Positions 36,531 to 45,384 are shown, counted from the stretch's first letter. The stretch is 64,000 nt of DNA from Paracoccaceae bacterium (GCA_028284605.1 JANQRL010000047.1:1-64000), one strand, 5' to 3'. The notes: generated by a model from the sequence alone, not told the origin. Numbers and translations are program-made.

Positions 36531-39500
36531 CTAATCCAGCTCGACCAGCAGGTCCTTGGCGTCGATCTGCCCGCCCGGCGCCACATGGAGCGCCTTCACC
36601 ACCGCGTCGCGGTCAGCGTGCAGCCCGGTTTCCATCTTCATCGCCTCGATGGTCAGCAGCAAATCGCCGGCCTTCACCTTCTGCCCCTGGGCCACCGCGA
36701 CCGACGCGACCACCCCCGGCATCGGCGCGCCGATATGGGCCGGATTGCCCTCCTCGGCCTTGGGGCGCTGGGCGGTCTGGGACTTCACCAGCCGGTCCGG
36801 CACCCGGATCACACGGGGCTGGCCGTTGAGTTCAAAGAACACCCGCGCCTCGCCTTCCTCGCTGGTCTCGCTGACCGCCTGCATCCGCACCTCGAGCGTC
36901 TTGCCCGGGTCGATCTCGACGCTGATCTCCTCGCCCGGTTCCATGCCGTAGAAGAAGGTATGGGTCGGCAGGGTGCGCACCGGGCCATAGGTCTCGTGCC
37001 GGCGGGCATAATCGGCGAAGACCTTGGGATACATCAGATATCCGTTCAGGTCCTCGTCATCGAGGGTCAGGCCCAGCTCCTTCTCCACCGTCTTGCGGAC
37101 CTCCTCCAGATCGACCGGAGCCAGGTGCTTGCCGGGCCGTTCGGTGTTGGGCCTTTCGCCCTTCAGCGCCTTCCTGACGATCTTCTCCGGGAACCCGCCC
37201 GGCGGCTGGCCGAGATTGCCGCGCATCATGTCGATGACGCTCTCCGGGAAGGAGACCTCGACCTTCGGGTCCTCGACCTCGGCCCGGCTGAGCCCCTGGC
37301 TCACCATCATCAGCGCCATGTCGCCCACCACCTTCGACGACGGCGTCACCTTCACGATATCGCCGAACATCTGGTTCACATCCGCATAGGTCTGGGCGAC
37401 CTCGTGCCAGCGCTCTTCGAGGCCCAGCGACCGCGCCTGCGCCTTGAGATTGGTGAACTGCCCGCCCGGCATCTCGTGGAGATAGACCTCCGAGGCCGGC
37501 GCCTGCATGCCGCTCTCGAAGGCCGCATAATGCGCCCGCACCTGCTCCCAGTAGTTGGAAATCTCGCGGATCGCGGCGATGTCGAGCCCTGTATCGCGCT
37601 CGGCAAACCGCAGCGCCTCCACCACCGAGCCCAAAGTCGGCTGCGCCGTATTGCCCGAGAGCGCATCCATCGCCGCATCCACGCAATCCACCCCGGCCTC
37701 GGAGGCGGCGAGGATCGTGGCGATCCCGGCTCCGGACGTGTCGTGGGTATGGAAATGGATCGGCAGGTCAACCGCCTCCTTCAGCGCCGCGATCAGCATC
37801 GTGGCCTGGGTCGGCTTCAGCAGACCGGCCATGTCCTTCACGCCAAGGATATGGGCGCCGGCGGCCTCCAGCTCCTTGGCCATGGTCACATAATACTTGA
37901 GGTCGTACTTGGGCCGGGCCGGGTCCAGCAGGTCGCCGGTATAGCAGATCGAGCCCTCGCAGACCTTGCCGCTCTCGATCACCGCATCCATGGCGACGCG
38001 CATGTTCTCGACCCAGTTCAGGCTGTCGAAGACGCGGAACAGGTCGACGCCCGAGGCCGCCGCCTGCCGGACGAATTCCTGCACCACGTTGTCGGGGTAG
38101 TTCGTGTAGCCGACCCCATTCGACGCCCGCAGCAGCATCTGCGTCATCACATTGGGCAGCTTCGCCCGGATATCCCGCAGCCGCTGCCACGGGCATTCCT
38201 GAAGGAACCGGTAGGCCACGTCGAAGGTGGCCCCGCCCCAGCATTCGACGGAAAAGAGCCCGGACATGTTCGCGGCATAGCTCGGCGCGACCCGGATCAT
38301 GTCGATGGACCGCATCCGCGTGGCCAGAAGCGATTGATGCCCGTCCCGCATCGTCGTGTCGGTGATCAGGAGCTGCTTTTGCGCCTTCATCCAGTCTGCC
38401 ACCGCCTGCGCCCCGTCGCGGTCGAGGATCTGACGCGTCCCCGGTGCCGGGTCCTCGACATGGCGAGCAGGGGGCTTCGGGATGCGGACGATATCGTCCT
38501 TGGGCCTGGCCTGACCGGCGGTCTCCGGATGCCCGTTCACGGTGATATCGGCGATATAGGTCAGAATCCTCGTCGCACGGTCCCGGCGCGGGGTGAAATC
38601 GAAAAGCTCCGGCGTCTCGTCGATGAACTTGGTGTGGTATTCGTTGGAGATAAACAGCGGGTGCTTCAGCAGGTTCTCGACGAAGGCGATATTGGTGGAG
38701 ACGCCGCGGATACGGAACTCACGCAGGGCCCGGTCCATCCGCGCGATGGCGGCCTCCGGCGTCGGCGCCCAGGCGGTCACCTTCTCCAGCAGCGAATCGT
38801 AGTATCGCGTGATGACCGCGCCCGAATAGGCGGTGCCGCCGTCGAGCCTTATCCCCATGCCGGTGGCGGAGCGATAGGTCTGGATACGGCCGTAATCGGG
38901 GATGAAGTTGTTGGCCGGGTCCTCCGTCGTCACCCGGCATTGCAGGGCATGGCCGTCGAGCTTCACATCGTATTGGCTCGCGACCCCGGTGGCCTCCATC
39001 AGGCTCTTGCCCTCGGCGATGAGGATCTGCGCCCGCACGATGTCGATCCCCGTCACCTCCTCGGTCACCGTATGTTCGACCTGGATGCGCGGATTGACCT
39101 CGATGAAGTAGAATTCGCCGGTCTCCATATCCATCAGGAACTCGACGGTGCCGGCGCATTCGTAATTCACATGCTCGCAGATCTTGCGGCCGAGATTGCA
39201 GAGCCGCTCGCGCTGGGCGCCGGAGAGATAGGGGGCAGGGGCCCGTTCCACGACCTTCTGATTGCGGCGCTGGACGGAGCAGTCGCGTTCCCAGAGGTGG
39301 TAGATATGCCCGTCGGTATCGCCGAGGATCTGCACCTCCACGTGCCGCGCGCGGGGGATCATCTTTTCCAGATAGCCCTCGCCATTGCCGAAGGCCGCCT
39401 CGGCCTCGCGCCGGCCCTCAAGAACCTTCTCCTCCAGCTCGTCCTCGCTCAGGATCGGGCGCATCCCGCGCCCGCCACCACCCCAGGACGCCTTGAGCAT

Positions 39501-39974
39501 CAACGGATAGCCGATCTCCGCCGCCTCCTCGCGGATGAGAACCATATCCTCGCCCAGCACCTCGGTGGCCGGGATGACAGGCACACCGGCGGCGATGGCG
39601 ACCTTGCGGGCGCTGGCCTTGTCGCCGAGCTTGCGCATGGTCTCCGCCTTCGGCCCGATAAAGGCGATCCCGGCGGCGTCGCAGGCATCCACGAGGGCGG
39701 GGTTCTCGGAGAGCAGCCCGTAGCCCGGATGGATCGCGTCCGCTCCAGCGCCCTTGGCCACGCGGAGGATCTCCTCGATCGAAAGATAGGCAGCCACCGG
39801 CCCGAGCCCCTCGCCGATCCGGTAGGCCTCGTCGGCCTTGAACCGGTGCAGGCCGAGCTTGTCCTCCTCCGCGAAGACCGCAACGGTGCGCTTGCCCAAC
39901 TCGTTGGCCGCCCGCATCACCCGGATCGCGATCTCGCCCCGGTTCGCGATCAGGATCTTCTTGAAGTCCGCCAT
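36531..39974 (-). CDS. pyc: Pyruvate carboxylase
   Basis: A 1147-residue single-chain pyruvate carboxylase, the normal length. In order: biotin carboxylase (ILIANRGEIAIRVMRAANELG at the N-terminus, ATP-grasp GGGGRGMR near 165), carboxyltransferase (DTTMRDGHQSLLATRM near 540, HFHTHDTSGAG metal site), the PYC/OADA middle domain, and the biotinyl domain with EAMKMETG, biotin on about K1113. It makes oxaloacetate from pyruvate and bicarbonate to refill the TCA cycle. It lies 36 bases downstream of a lactate-type dehydrogenase gene on the same strand, so lactate to pyruvate to oxaloacetate may be co-expressed. Confidence 0.98.
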   Translation of the reverse strand: MADFKKILIANRGEIAIRVMRAANELGKRTVAVFAEEDKLGLHRFKADEAYRIGEGLGPVAAYLSIEEILRVAKGAGADAIHPGYGLLSENPALVDACDAAGIAFIGPKAETMRKLGDKASARKVAIAAGVPVIPATEVLGEDMVLIREEAAEIGYPLMLKASWGGGGRGMRPILSEDELEEKVLEGRREAEAAFGNGEGYLEKMIPRARHVEVQILGDTDGHIYHLWERDCSVQRRNQKVVERAPAPYLSGAQRERLCNLGRKICEHVNYECAGTVEFLMDMETGEFYFIEVNPRIQVEHTVTEEVTGIDIVRAQILIAEGKSLMEATGVASQYDVKLDGHALQCRVTTEDPANNFIPDYGRIQTYRSATGMGIRLDGGTAYSGAVITRYYDSLLEKVTAWAPTPEAAIARMDRALREFRIRGVSTNIAFVENLLKHPLFISNEYHTKFIDETPELFDFTPRRDRATRILTYIADITVNGHPETAGQARPKDDIVRIPKPPARHVEDPAPGTRQILDRDGAQAVADWMKAQKQLLITDTTMRDGHQSLLATRMRSIDMIRVAPSYAANMSGLFSVECWGGATFDVAYRFLQECPWQRLRDIRAKLPNVMTQMLLRASNGVGYTNYPDNVVQEFVRQAAASGVDLFRVFDSLNWVENMRVAMDAVIESGKVCEGSICYTGDLLDPARPKYDLKYYVTMAKELEAAGAHILGVKDMAGLLKPTQATMLIAALKEAVDLPIHFHTHDTSGAGIATILAASEAGVDCVDAAMDALSGNTAQPTLGSVVEALRFAERDTGLDIAAIREISNYWEQVRAHYAAFESGMQAPASEVYLHEMPGGQFTNLKAQARSLGLEERWHEVAQTYADVNQMFGDIVKVTPSSKVVGDMALMMVSQGLSRAEVEDPKVEVSFPESVIDMMRGNLGQPPGGFPEKIVRKALKGERPNTERPGKHLAPVDLEEVRKTVEKELGLTLDDEDLNGYLMYPKVFADYARRHETYGPVRTLPTHTFFYGMEPGEEISVEIDPGKTLEVRMQAVSETSEEGEARVFFELNGQPRVIRVPDRLVKSQTAQRPKAEEGNPAHIGAPMPGVVASVAVAQGQKVKAGDLLLTIEAMKMETGLHADRDAVVKALHVAPGGQIDAKDLLVELD

Positions 39975-40010
39975 CCTCGCCCCGTCCCCTCTTTCGCAGG
40001 TGCAGAAACT

Positions 40011-41165
40011 CTAGGGGCTAAACCCCGGGGGGTAAACCGGGGCGGGGAGGTCGGCGAGCGTCGCGGCGCCGAGCTGGTGCATGTTGGCGATCAGGTCGGC
40101 GCGCAGGATGTCGATGAGATGCGCGGGGCCTCGGGGCCCGAGGGCGGCGAGCGCATAGTGCCAGGCCCGGCCCATCATGACGAAATCGGCCCCGAGCGCG
40201 CGGGCGCGCAGGATGTCGAGCCCGCTTTCAACGCCGCCGTCCAGGATCAGCGGCAGTTTGGTGGCCGCGCGGATCGCAGGTAGCGCCTCCGCCGTCGCCG
40301 GGGCGGCATCGAACTGCCGCCCGGCATGGTTCGAGATCCAGAGCGCGTCGACGCCTTCGGCTTCGAGCCGCTTGGCATCGTCGGCTCGGAGCACACCCTT
40401 GACCACGAACGGCCCGTCCCAGGCGTCCCGCAGCCAGCGCAGATACTCCATGTCCGGCGAGGTGCGCAGCAGGTAGCCGGCATGGGCGGTCGAGGGCAGG
40501 GAGCTTTTTTGCAGGTCCGCGGCATAGGCCTCGATCAGCGCCATCCGGGGCAGGCCGGTGCGGGCCATGGCCAGCGCCCAGGCCGGTCTCAGCGCCGTCT
40601 GCAGGGCCAGACGCGGGGTGAGCCGCGGCGGTTGCCGCAAACCACCCCGCACCTGCCGTTCCCGCCGCGAGGGCGCCGGGACGTCGACCGTCAGCACCAG
40701 GACGCGGAACCCCGCGTCCTTCGCGCGGCGCAGCATGTCGGCGCGGATCTCCGGATCGCGGGGCGGGTAGATCTGGAACCAGCCCTCGCCCTGCGTGGCC
40801 GGGCCGACCTCCTCGGGCAGCATCGTAGCGACGGTGGAGAGTGCGTAGGGCAGGCCGGCCTCCGTTGCGGCCTCGGCGAGGTGCCGCTCGGCCCCCGGCC
40901 AGACCAGTCCCGACATCCCAACCGGCGCCACGCCGACGGGCAGGGGCTGCGGCCGGCCGAAGAGCATGGTGGCGGGGTCGGGGTCAATCTCGCCATGGAG
41001 AATGGAGGGCGGCAGGAGCACCGCATCGAGCGCCGCCCGGTTGCGCCGCGCCGTGGCCTCGTCGCCCGTGGCGCTGTCGAGATAATCCCAGACGAAGCGC
41101 GGCAGGCGCCGTTTCGCGCGGGCCTTCAGGTCGCTGACGGCGGGATAGCGGGAGGCGAGGTCCAT
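40011..41165 (-). CDS. lldD: FMN-dependent alpha-hydroxy-acid dehydrogenase (L-lactate dehydrogenase type)
   Basis: A 384-residue FMN TIM-barrel enzyme. PRFVWDYLDSATGDE at the start, PVGMSGLVWPGAE (FMN phosphate contact region), the catalytic His in LWISNHAGRQFD (usually SNHGGRQLD), and LILDGGVESGLDILRARALGADFVMMGRAW are family blocks. It oxidises L-lactate or another 2-hydroxy acid to the keto acid, passing electrons to the respiratory chain or to oxygen. The symbol is by family; glycolate or mandelate are other options. It is followed closely by pyc. Confidence 0.87.
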   Translation of the reverse strand: MDLASRYPAVSDLKARAKRRLPRFVWDYLDSATGDEATARRNRAALDAVLLPPSILHGEIDPDPATMLFGRPQPLPVGVAPVGMSGLVWPGAERHLAEAATEAGLPYALSTVATMLPEEVGPATQGEGWFQIYPPRDPEIRADMLRRAKDAGFRVLVLTVDVPAPSRRERQVRGGLRQPPRLTPRLALQTALRPAWALAMARTGLPRMALIEAYAADLQKSSLPSTAHAGYLLRTSPDMEYLRWLRDAWDGPFVVKGVLRADDAKRLEAEGVDALWISNHAGRQFDAAPATAEALPAIRAATKLPLILDGGVESGLDILRARALGADFVMMGRAWHYALAALGPRGPAHLIDILRADLIANMHQLGAATLADLPAPVYPPGFSP

Positions 41166-41229
41166 GGGGCGCAGGCTTACCGCGCCGCGCCCGGGGCCGA
41201 AAGACCGGGCGCGCGGTCCGGGCCGGGGG

Positions 41230-41250
41230 CGATTATTCGGCGAATAATCG
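41230..41250. repeat. Inverted repeat CGATTATTCG-N-CGAATAATCG, copy 1
   Basis: Perfect 10-base arms around one G. AT-rich in a GC-rich setting, which makes it stand out. Copy 2 lies at 41352-41372 with A in the centre, 122 bases downstream. Either a paired operator or a dispersed repeat. Confidence 0.75.
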
Positions 41251-41351
41251 GGACCCCGTGGCGGACGGGTGCGCCGGTTGACGGGACTGTCGCTGCGCGG
41301 GACCGGCCCGGAGGTTGGGGTTCGCCTGACTGGCCTGCGGTTCGGCGGGTG

Positions 41352-41372
41352 CGATTATTCGACGAATAATCG
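41352..41372. repeat. Inverted repeat CGATTATTCG-N-CGAATAATCG, copy 2
   Basis: The same perfect arms as copy 1, with A as the central base. It lies 136 bases upstream of the helicase start codon. Confidence 0.75.
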
Positions 41373-41507
41373 GCGCCTCCGGCGGGAGTATTTTCGGCCA
41401 AATGAAGGGGCCGGGTCAGCGAAAGGCGGCATATCTTGGGGATAGATCGGAACATTCCGCGAACGGGCGCTTTTCTCGGGGCGCCTTTCGCGCTAGGCTC
41501 CGCCCCC

Positions 41508-43898
41508 ATGAGCAGATTTTCCGACGAAGAGGCCTTCGAGGCCGCCGTGCCGCTGTCCCAGCAGGCCCTTGCCGCCCGGCCCGCCCCCTATCTCGACGGA
41601 CTCAATCCGGCCCAGCGGGAGGCGGTGGAGGCGCTCGATGGCCCGGTCCTGATGCTCGCGGGCGCCGGCACCGGCAAGACCCGCGCGCTCACCACCCGGA
41701 TAGCCCATCTCCTCGTTACCGGCCGCGCCCGGCCCAACGAAATCCTCGCCGTGACCTTCACCAACAAGGCCGCGCGGGAGATGAAGACCCGCGTCAGCAC
41801 CCTGCTCGGCGAGACCGTCGAAGGGATGCCCTGGCTTGGCACCTTCCACGCGATCTGCGTCCGGCTCCTGCGCCGCCATGCCGAACTCGTGGGCCTCAAG
41901 ACCAGCTTCACCATCCTCGACACCGACGATCAGGTGCGGCTGATGAAACAGCTCATCCTCGCCGCCAATATCGACGAGAAACGCTGGCCCGCCCGGATGC
42001 TCTCCGGGATCGTCGACAACTGGAAGAACCGCGCCTGGCGCCCCGATCAGGTCCCGGCGCACGAGGCCTCGGCCTTCGATGGCCGGGCGGTGGACCTCTA
42101 CGCCCAGTACCAGGCCCGGCTCCTCGAGCTCAATGCCGTCGATTTCGGCGATCTCCTGCTCCACATGCTTACGATCTTTCAGGAGCATGACGACCTCCTC
42201 GCCCAGTACCGCCGCTGGTTCGCCTATATCCTCGTCGACGAGTACCAGGACACCAACGTCGCCCAGTACCTCTGGCTCCGGCTGCTCGCCGGCGGGCATA
42301 GAAACATCTGCTGCGTGGGCGACGACGACCAGTCGATCTATGGCTGGCGCGGGGCCGAGGTCGGCAATATCCTGCGCTTCGAAAAGGATTTTCCCGGCGC
42401 CACCGTCATCCGGCTCGAACAGAATTACCGCTCCACCGGCCATATCCTCGGCGCCGCTTCCGGGCTGATCGCGGCCAACAAGGGCCGCCTCGGCAAGACC
42501 CTCTTCACCGAGGGTGAGGACGGCGACAAGGTCCGCCTGATCGGCCATTGGGACGGCGAGGAGGAGGCGCGCTGGATCGGCGAGGAGATCGAGGCGATGC
42601 AGTCCGGCACCCGCGGCCGGGCGCCGATGTCGCTCAACGCCATGGCGATCCTCGTCCGCGCCTCGCATCAGATGCGCGCCTTCGAGGACCGGTTCCTGAC
42701 CATCGGCTTGCCCTACAAGGTGATCGGGGGGCCGCGCTTCTACGAGCGCATGGAGATCCGCGACGCCATGGCCTATTTCCGCCTCGCCGTCTCGCCCGAC
42801 GACGATCTCGCCTTCGAGCGGATCGTGAATACGCCCAAGCGCGGCCTCGGCGACAAGGCGGTGCAGACGATCCAGCGCGCGGCGCGCAGCAACGGCCTCA
42901 GCCTCGTCGAGGGCGCCCGACTCTGCGTCGAGGGCGGGCTGATCAAGGGGCGCGGGGGCGCGGCGCTCCGCGACCTGGTGCAGGGCATCGACCGCTGGCA
43001 CGGCCAGGTCCGCGCCGAGGCCGACACCCATGTCGAACTTGCCGAGATGATCCTCGACGAGTCGGGCTACACGGCCCATTGGCAGAACGACAAGACGCCC
43101 GAGGCGCCGGGCCGGCTCGAAAATCTCAAGGAACTGGTGAAGGCGCTTGAGGAGTTCGAGAACCTCCAGGGCTTTCTCGAGCATATCGCGCTCATCATGG
43201 ATAACGAGCAGGAGGATGCGGCGGAGAAGGTCACGATCATGACGCTCCACGCCGCCAAGGGGCTCGAATTTCCCGCGGTCTTCCTGCCTGGGTGGGAGGA
43301 CGGCCTGTTCCCGTCGCAACGCTCCATGGACGAAACCGGGATGAAGGGCCTCGAGGAGGAGCGGCGCCTGGCCTATGTCGGCATTACGAGGGCCGAGGAG
43401 GTCTGCACGATCTCCTTCGCAGCGAACCGCCGGGTCTACGGCCAGTGGCAGAGCCAGATGCCCTCGCGCTTTATCGACGAAGTGCCGGAGAGCCATGTGG
43501 AGGTGCTGACCCCGCCGGGCCTCTATGGTGGCGGCTACGGGGCGGCGGGGATGGCGGCGAGCGCCTCGCCGGCGGCGTCGGGCCTTGCCGGTTCGACGCT
43601 CCAGGACCGCGCGGCGGAGGCCAATGTCTACAATTCCCCGGGCTGGAAACGGCTCCAGGCGCGGTCGGGCCAATTCGGCATGAGCCAGCCCCGCGAGAGC
43701 CGCAACATGACGATCGACCTCGATGCGGTCAGCGCGTTCACCATCGGCGACCGGGTGTTCCACAAGAAATTCGGCTATGGCGAGGTGATGGAGATCGAGG
43801 GCGACAAGCTCGTCATCGAATTCGATAAGGCGGGCGAGAAGAAGGTGGTGGCAGGGTTCGTCGTGGCCGAGGCCCAGGCCGGTGAGGTGCCGTTCTGA
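41508..43898 (+). CDS. ATP-dependent DNA helicase UvrD/PcrA
   Basis: A 796-residue SF1 3'-5' helicase. Motif I AGAGTGKTRA is at about 51-60. LAVTFTNKAAREM (Ia), LVDEYQDTN (II), GDDDQSIYGWRGA (III) and QNYRST (IV) follow. TLHAAKGLEFPAVFLPG (V) and YVGITRAEE (VI) complete the set. The C-terminal FTIGDRVFHKKFGYGEVMEIEGDKLVIEFD is the Tudor-like RNA-polymerase-interaction domain of UvrD/PcrA. It acts in excision and mismatch repair and in removing stalled polymerase. ATG 41508 was chosen; a further in-frame start lies 72 bases upstream in a non-conserved leader. Confidence 0.96.
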   Translation: MSRFSDEEAFEAAVPLSQQALAARPAPYLDGLNPAQREAVEALDGPVLMLAGAGTGKTRALTTRIAHLLVTGRARPNEILAVTFTNKAAREMKTRVSTLLGETVEGMPWLGTFHAICVRLLRRHAELVGLKTSFTILDTDDQVRLMKQLILAANIDEKRWPARMLSGIVDNWKNRAWRPDQVPAHEASAFDGRAVDLYAQYQARLLELNAVDFGDLLLHMLTIFQEHDDLLAQYRRWFAYILVDEYQDTNVAQYLWLRLLAGGHRNICCVGDDDQSIYGWRGAEVGNILRFEKDFPGATVIRLEQNYRSTGHILGAASGLIAANKGRLGKTLFTEGEDGDKVRLIGHWDGEEEARWIGEEIEAMQSGTRGRAPMSLNAMAILVRASHQMRAFEDRFLTIGLPYKVIGGPRFYERMEIRDAMAYFRLAVSPDDDLAFERIVNTPKRGLGDKAVQTIQRAARSNGLSLVEGARLCVEGGLIKGRGGAALRDLVQGIDRWHGQVRAEADTHVELAEMILDESGYTAHWQNDKTPEAPGRLENLKELVKALEEFENLQGFLEHIALIMDNEQEDAAEKVTIMTLHAAKGLEFPAVFLPGWEDGLFPSQRSMDETGMKGLEEERRLAYVGITRAEEVCTISFAANRRVYGQWQSQMPSRFIDEVPESHVEVLTPPGLYGGGYGAAGMAASASPAASGLAGSTLQDRAAEANVYNSPGWKRLQARSGQFGMSQPRESRNMTIDLDAVSAFTIGDRVFHKKFGYGEVMEIEGDKLVIEFDKAGEKKVVAGFVVAEAQAGEVPF

Positions 43899-43929
43899 TT
43901 CTGGCGCTCGGCCTGGCGGCGCCCGGGGG

Positions 43930-44020
43930 AAGGCGCGTCGACGCGCCTTGAAAAGCGCCGTCGACGGCGCTTGAGAACGCGCTTTCGAAAGCGCGTAGAT
44001 GCGGCCCGTCGACGGGCCGC
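43930..44020. repeat. Row of four 20-bp perfect palindromes centred on TCGA
   Basis: Between the convergent helicase and LysE genes lie four different perfect palindromes at 43930-43949, 43953-43972, 43977-43996 and 44001-44020. Their left arms are AAGGCGCGTC, AAGCGCCGTC, ACGCGCTTTC and GCGGCCCGTC. All are exactly 20 bp, separated by only 3 to 4 bases. They could act as a bidirectional mRNA-end structure. The arms differ, so they are not simple copies of one another. Confidence 0.9.
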
Positions 44021-44056
44021 CCGACGCCCTGCCCCAAGCCGCGTCTGGCCGGGCGC

Positions 44057-44659
44057 CTAGCCCAAACTCCGCAAAATCGGCACCAGCGAAAGCACCAGCA
44101 GCCCCGCCATCGTCCAGTTGAACACCACAAGCCGCCGCCCGCCCGAGAGCCAGCGCCGCACCTGCGTCCCGCCCCAGGCCCAGATCCCGACCGAGGGCAG
44201 GTTCACCAGCGAGAAGATGCCGGCCACCATCGCCGCCCCCAGCGCCCCGCCACCCTCCGGCGCGTAATAGGTCTGGGCGGTGATCCCCATATAGATCGCC
44301 TTCGGGTTCACCCACTGAAACGCCGCCGCTTGCAGAAACGTGAAGGGCCGCGCTCCTGCCGCCCCTTCGCCCGGGGCCGCGGCATGGGCGATGCGCCAGG
44401 CCAGATAGAGCAGATACACCGTACACACCGCCATCGTCGCGATGCGGAGCGCCGGCACCGCCTGGAACACCTCCGCCAGCCCGAGCCCGATCAGAAACGT
44501 CATGAACCCGTGGCCGAGGCTGATCCCCAGCATATGCGGCACCGTGCGCACCAGCCCGAAATTCGCGCCAGAGGCCATCAGCATCAGGTTGTTCGGCCCC
44601 GGCGTGACCGAACTGACGAGCGCGAAGCCGATAAGGGCGAGGATGAGTTCATAGGTCAT
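44057..44659 (-). CDS. LysE/RhtB family amino-acid exporter
   Basis: A 200-residue inner-membrane protein with about six hydrophobic segments. SSVTPGPNNLMLMASGANFG near the N-terminus and AAAFQWVNPKAIYMGI in the middle are the LysE/RhtB signatures. Such proteins export amino acids or analogues using the proton gradient. It is divergent from an Lrp-type regulator across 72 bases, the classical arrangement for an amino-acid-induced exporter. The exported amino acid is unknown. Confidence 0.92.
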   Translation of the reverse strand: MTYELILALIGFALVSSVTPGPNNLMLMASGANFGLVRTVPHMLGISLGHGFMTFLIGLGLAEVFQAVPALRIATMAVCTVYLLYLAWRIAHAAAPGEGAAGARPFTFLQAAAFQWVNPKAIYMGITAQTYYAPEGGGALGAAMVAGIFSLVNLPSVGIWAWGGTQVRRWLSGGRRLVVFNWTMAGLLVLSLVPILRSLG

Positions 44660-44684
44660 GACGCAAGCCTATGCGGGGCAGAGG

Positions 44685-44699
44685 GCAATGAAATTGCCA
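44685..44699. promoter_or_regulatory. Probable Lrp operator
   Basis: Perfect inverted repeat GGCAAT-GAA-ATTGCC in the 72-bp space between the divergent lysE-type and Lrp-type genes. The size and arm pattern suit an Lrp/AsnC site. Confidence 0.6.
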
Positions 44700-44731
44700 A
44701 TCGCATTCCGGGAACCTAATCTGCACAACGA

Positions 44732-45184
44732 ATGATGAAGATCGACGATATCAACGCCCGAATATTGCGTGAGCTGACCCAGGACGGCCGGATCAGCAAT
44801 ACCGACCTCGCGGACCGCGTCGGCCTCTCCGCCTCGGCCTGTCTGCGCCGGGTGCAGGAGCTGGAGCGCGCCGGCATCATCCGTGGCTACCGTGCCCGGC
44901 TCGACCCCGGCCAGACCGGGCGGGCCTTCGCGGTCTATGTGGCCGTGGGGCTCGCGGAGCACACCAAGGACGCCCAGGCGACCTTCGAACGCGCCATGGA
45001 GATCGCGCCCGAGGTCACCGAATGCCACAATATCGCCGGGGCTTTTGAATACCTCCTGCGCGTCGAGGTCGCGGATCTGACCGCCTACAAGGCGTTCCAC
45101 ACCGACCGGCTCGGCACCGCGCCCCATGTGCGCTCGATCACCAGCTACATGGTGATGGGCTCGCCCAAGGACCTCCGCGCCTGA
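44732..45184 (+). CDS. Lrp/AsnC family transcriptional regulator
   Basis: A 150-residue regulator. The N-terminal winged helix (KIDDINARILRELTQDGRISNTDLADRVGLSASACLRRVQELERAGIIRGYRA) is followed by the RAM amino-acid-binding domain (about 65-145). ATG 44732 or 44735 can start it. It most likely activates the divergent exporter gene when its amino acid accumulates. It ends facing the small RNA array on the opposite strand. Confidence 0.93.
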   Translation: MMKIDDINARILRELTQDGRISNTDLADRVGLSASACLRRVQELERAGIIRGYRARLDPGQTGRAFAVYVAVGLAEHTKDAQATFERAMEIAPEVTECHNIAGAFEYLLRVEVADLTAYKAFHTDRLGTAPHVRSITSYMVMGSPKDLRA

Positions 45185-45191
45185 GACCCGG

Positions 45192-45236
45192 AAACGAAAA
45201 ACGGCGACGCCAGGGAGGAGGAGAGGCGCCGCCGTT
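45192..45236 (-). terminator. CcsR-like hairpin 5, also the Rho-independent terminator
   Basis: A 12-bp stem with one wobble (45200-45211 with 45225-45236) closes the conserved loop. On the minus strand it is followed by TTTTTCGTTT. The last small RNA of the array thus ends in a standard intrinsic terminator. Confidence 0.82.
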
Positions 45237-45242
45237 CGTCTT

Positions 45243-45277
45243 CCGATGCGATCAGGGAGGAGGAGAGACCGCACCGA
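45243..45277 (-). ncRNA. CcsR-like hairpin 4
   Basis: An 11-bp stem containing three U-G pairs, so it is poorly paired if read on the plus strand. The conserved loop is at 45254-45266. Confidence 0.8.
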
Positions 45278-45297
45278 TCCTGTGATGGTCAGAAGCA

Positions 45298-45336
45298 GCG
45301 GCGAGGGCCCAGGGAGGAGGAGAGGACCCCCGCCGC
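45298..45336 (-). ncRNA. CcsR-like hairpin 3
   Basis: The strongest of the set: a 13-bp stem with two U-G pairs on the minus strand around the conserved loop at 45311-45323. Confidence 0.82.
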
Positions 45337-45345
45337 GTCTTCTGT

Positions 45346-45382
45346 CACGACCCGCTCAGGGAGGAGGAGAGAGCGTGCCGTG
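45346..45382 (-). ncRNA. CcsR-like hairpin 2
   Basis: A 12-position stem with one G-A type mismatch and one wobble around the conserved loop at 45358-45370. Confidence 0.8.
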
Positions 45383-45384
45383 CG

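Larger units (their letters stand above)
41166..41507. other. 342-bp space between lldD and the helicase gene
   Basis: This is a divergent promoter region. It carries two copies of an AT-rich inverted repeat, described separately, and the stretch GGCGGGAGTATTTTCGGCC near 41381. I recall GGCGGGAGTATTTTTGG-like sequences as common in Rhodobacteraceae intergenic DNA. I cannot place the promoters with confidence. Confidence 0.55.

Noticed and set aside
36204..40283. A very long open frame (over 1300 codons) on the plus strand opposite pyruvate carboxylase
   Set aside because: It is the antisense of a certain gene in high-GC DNA, with His/Arg/Gly/Asp-rich translation and no recognisable domain or ribosome site. 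The same applies to long antisense frames at 3753-5657, 6510-8222, 7694-10423, 20142-21590, 26281-28449 and 41493-44426.
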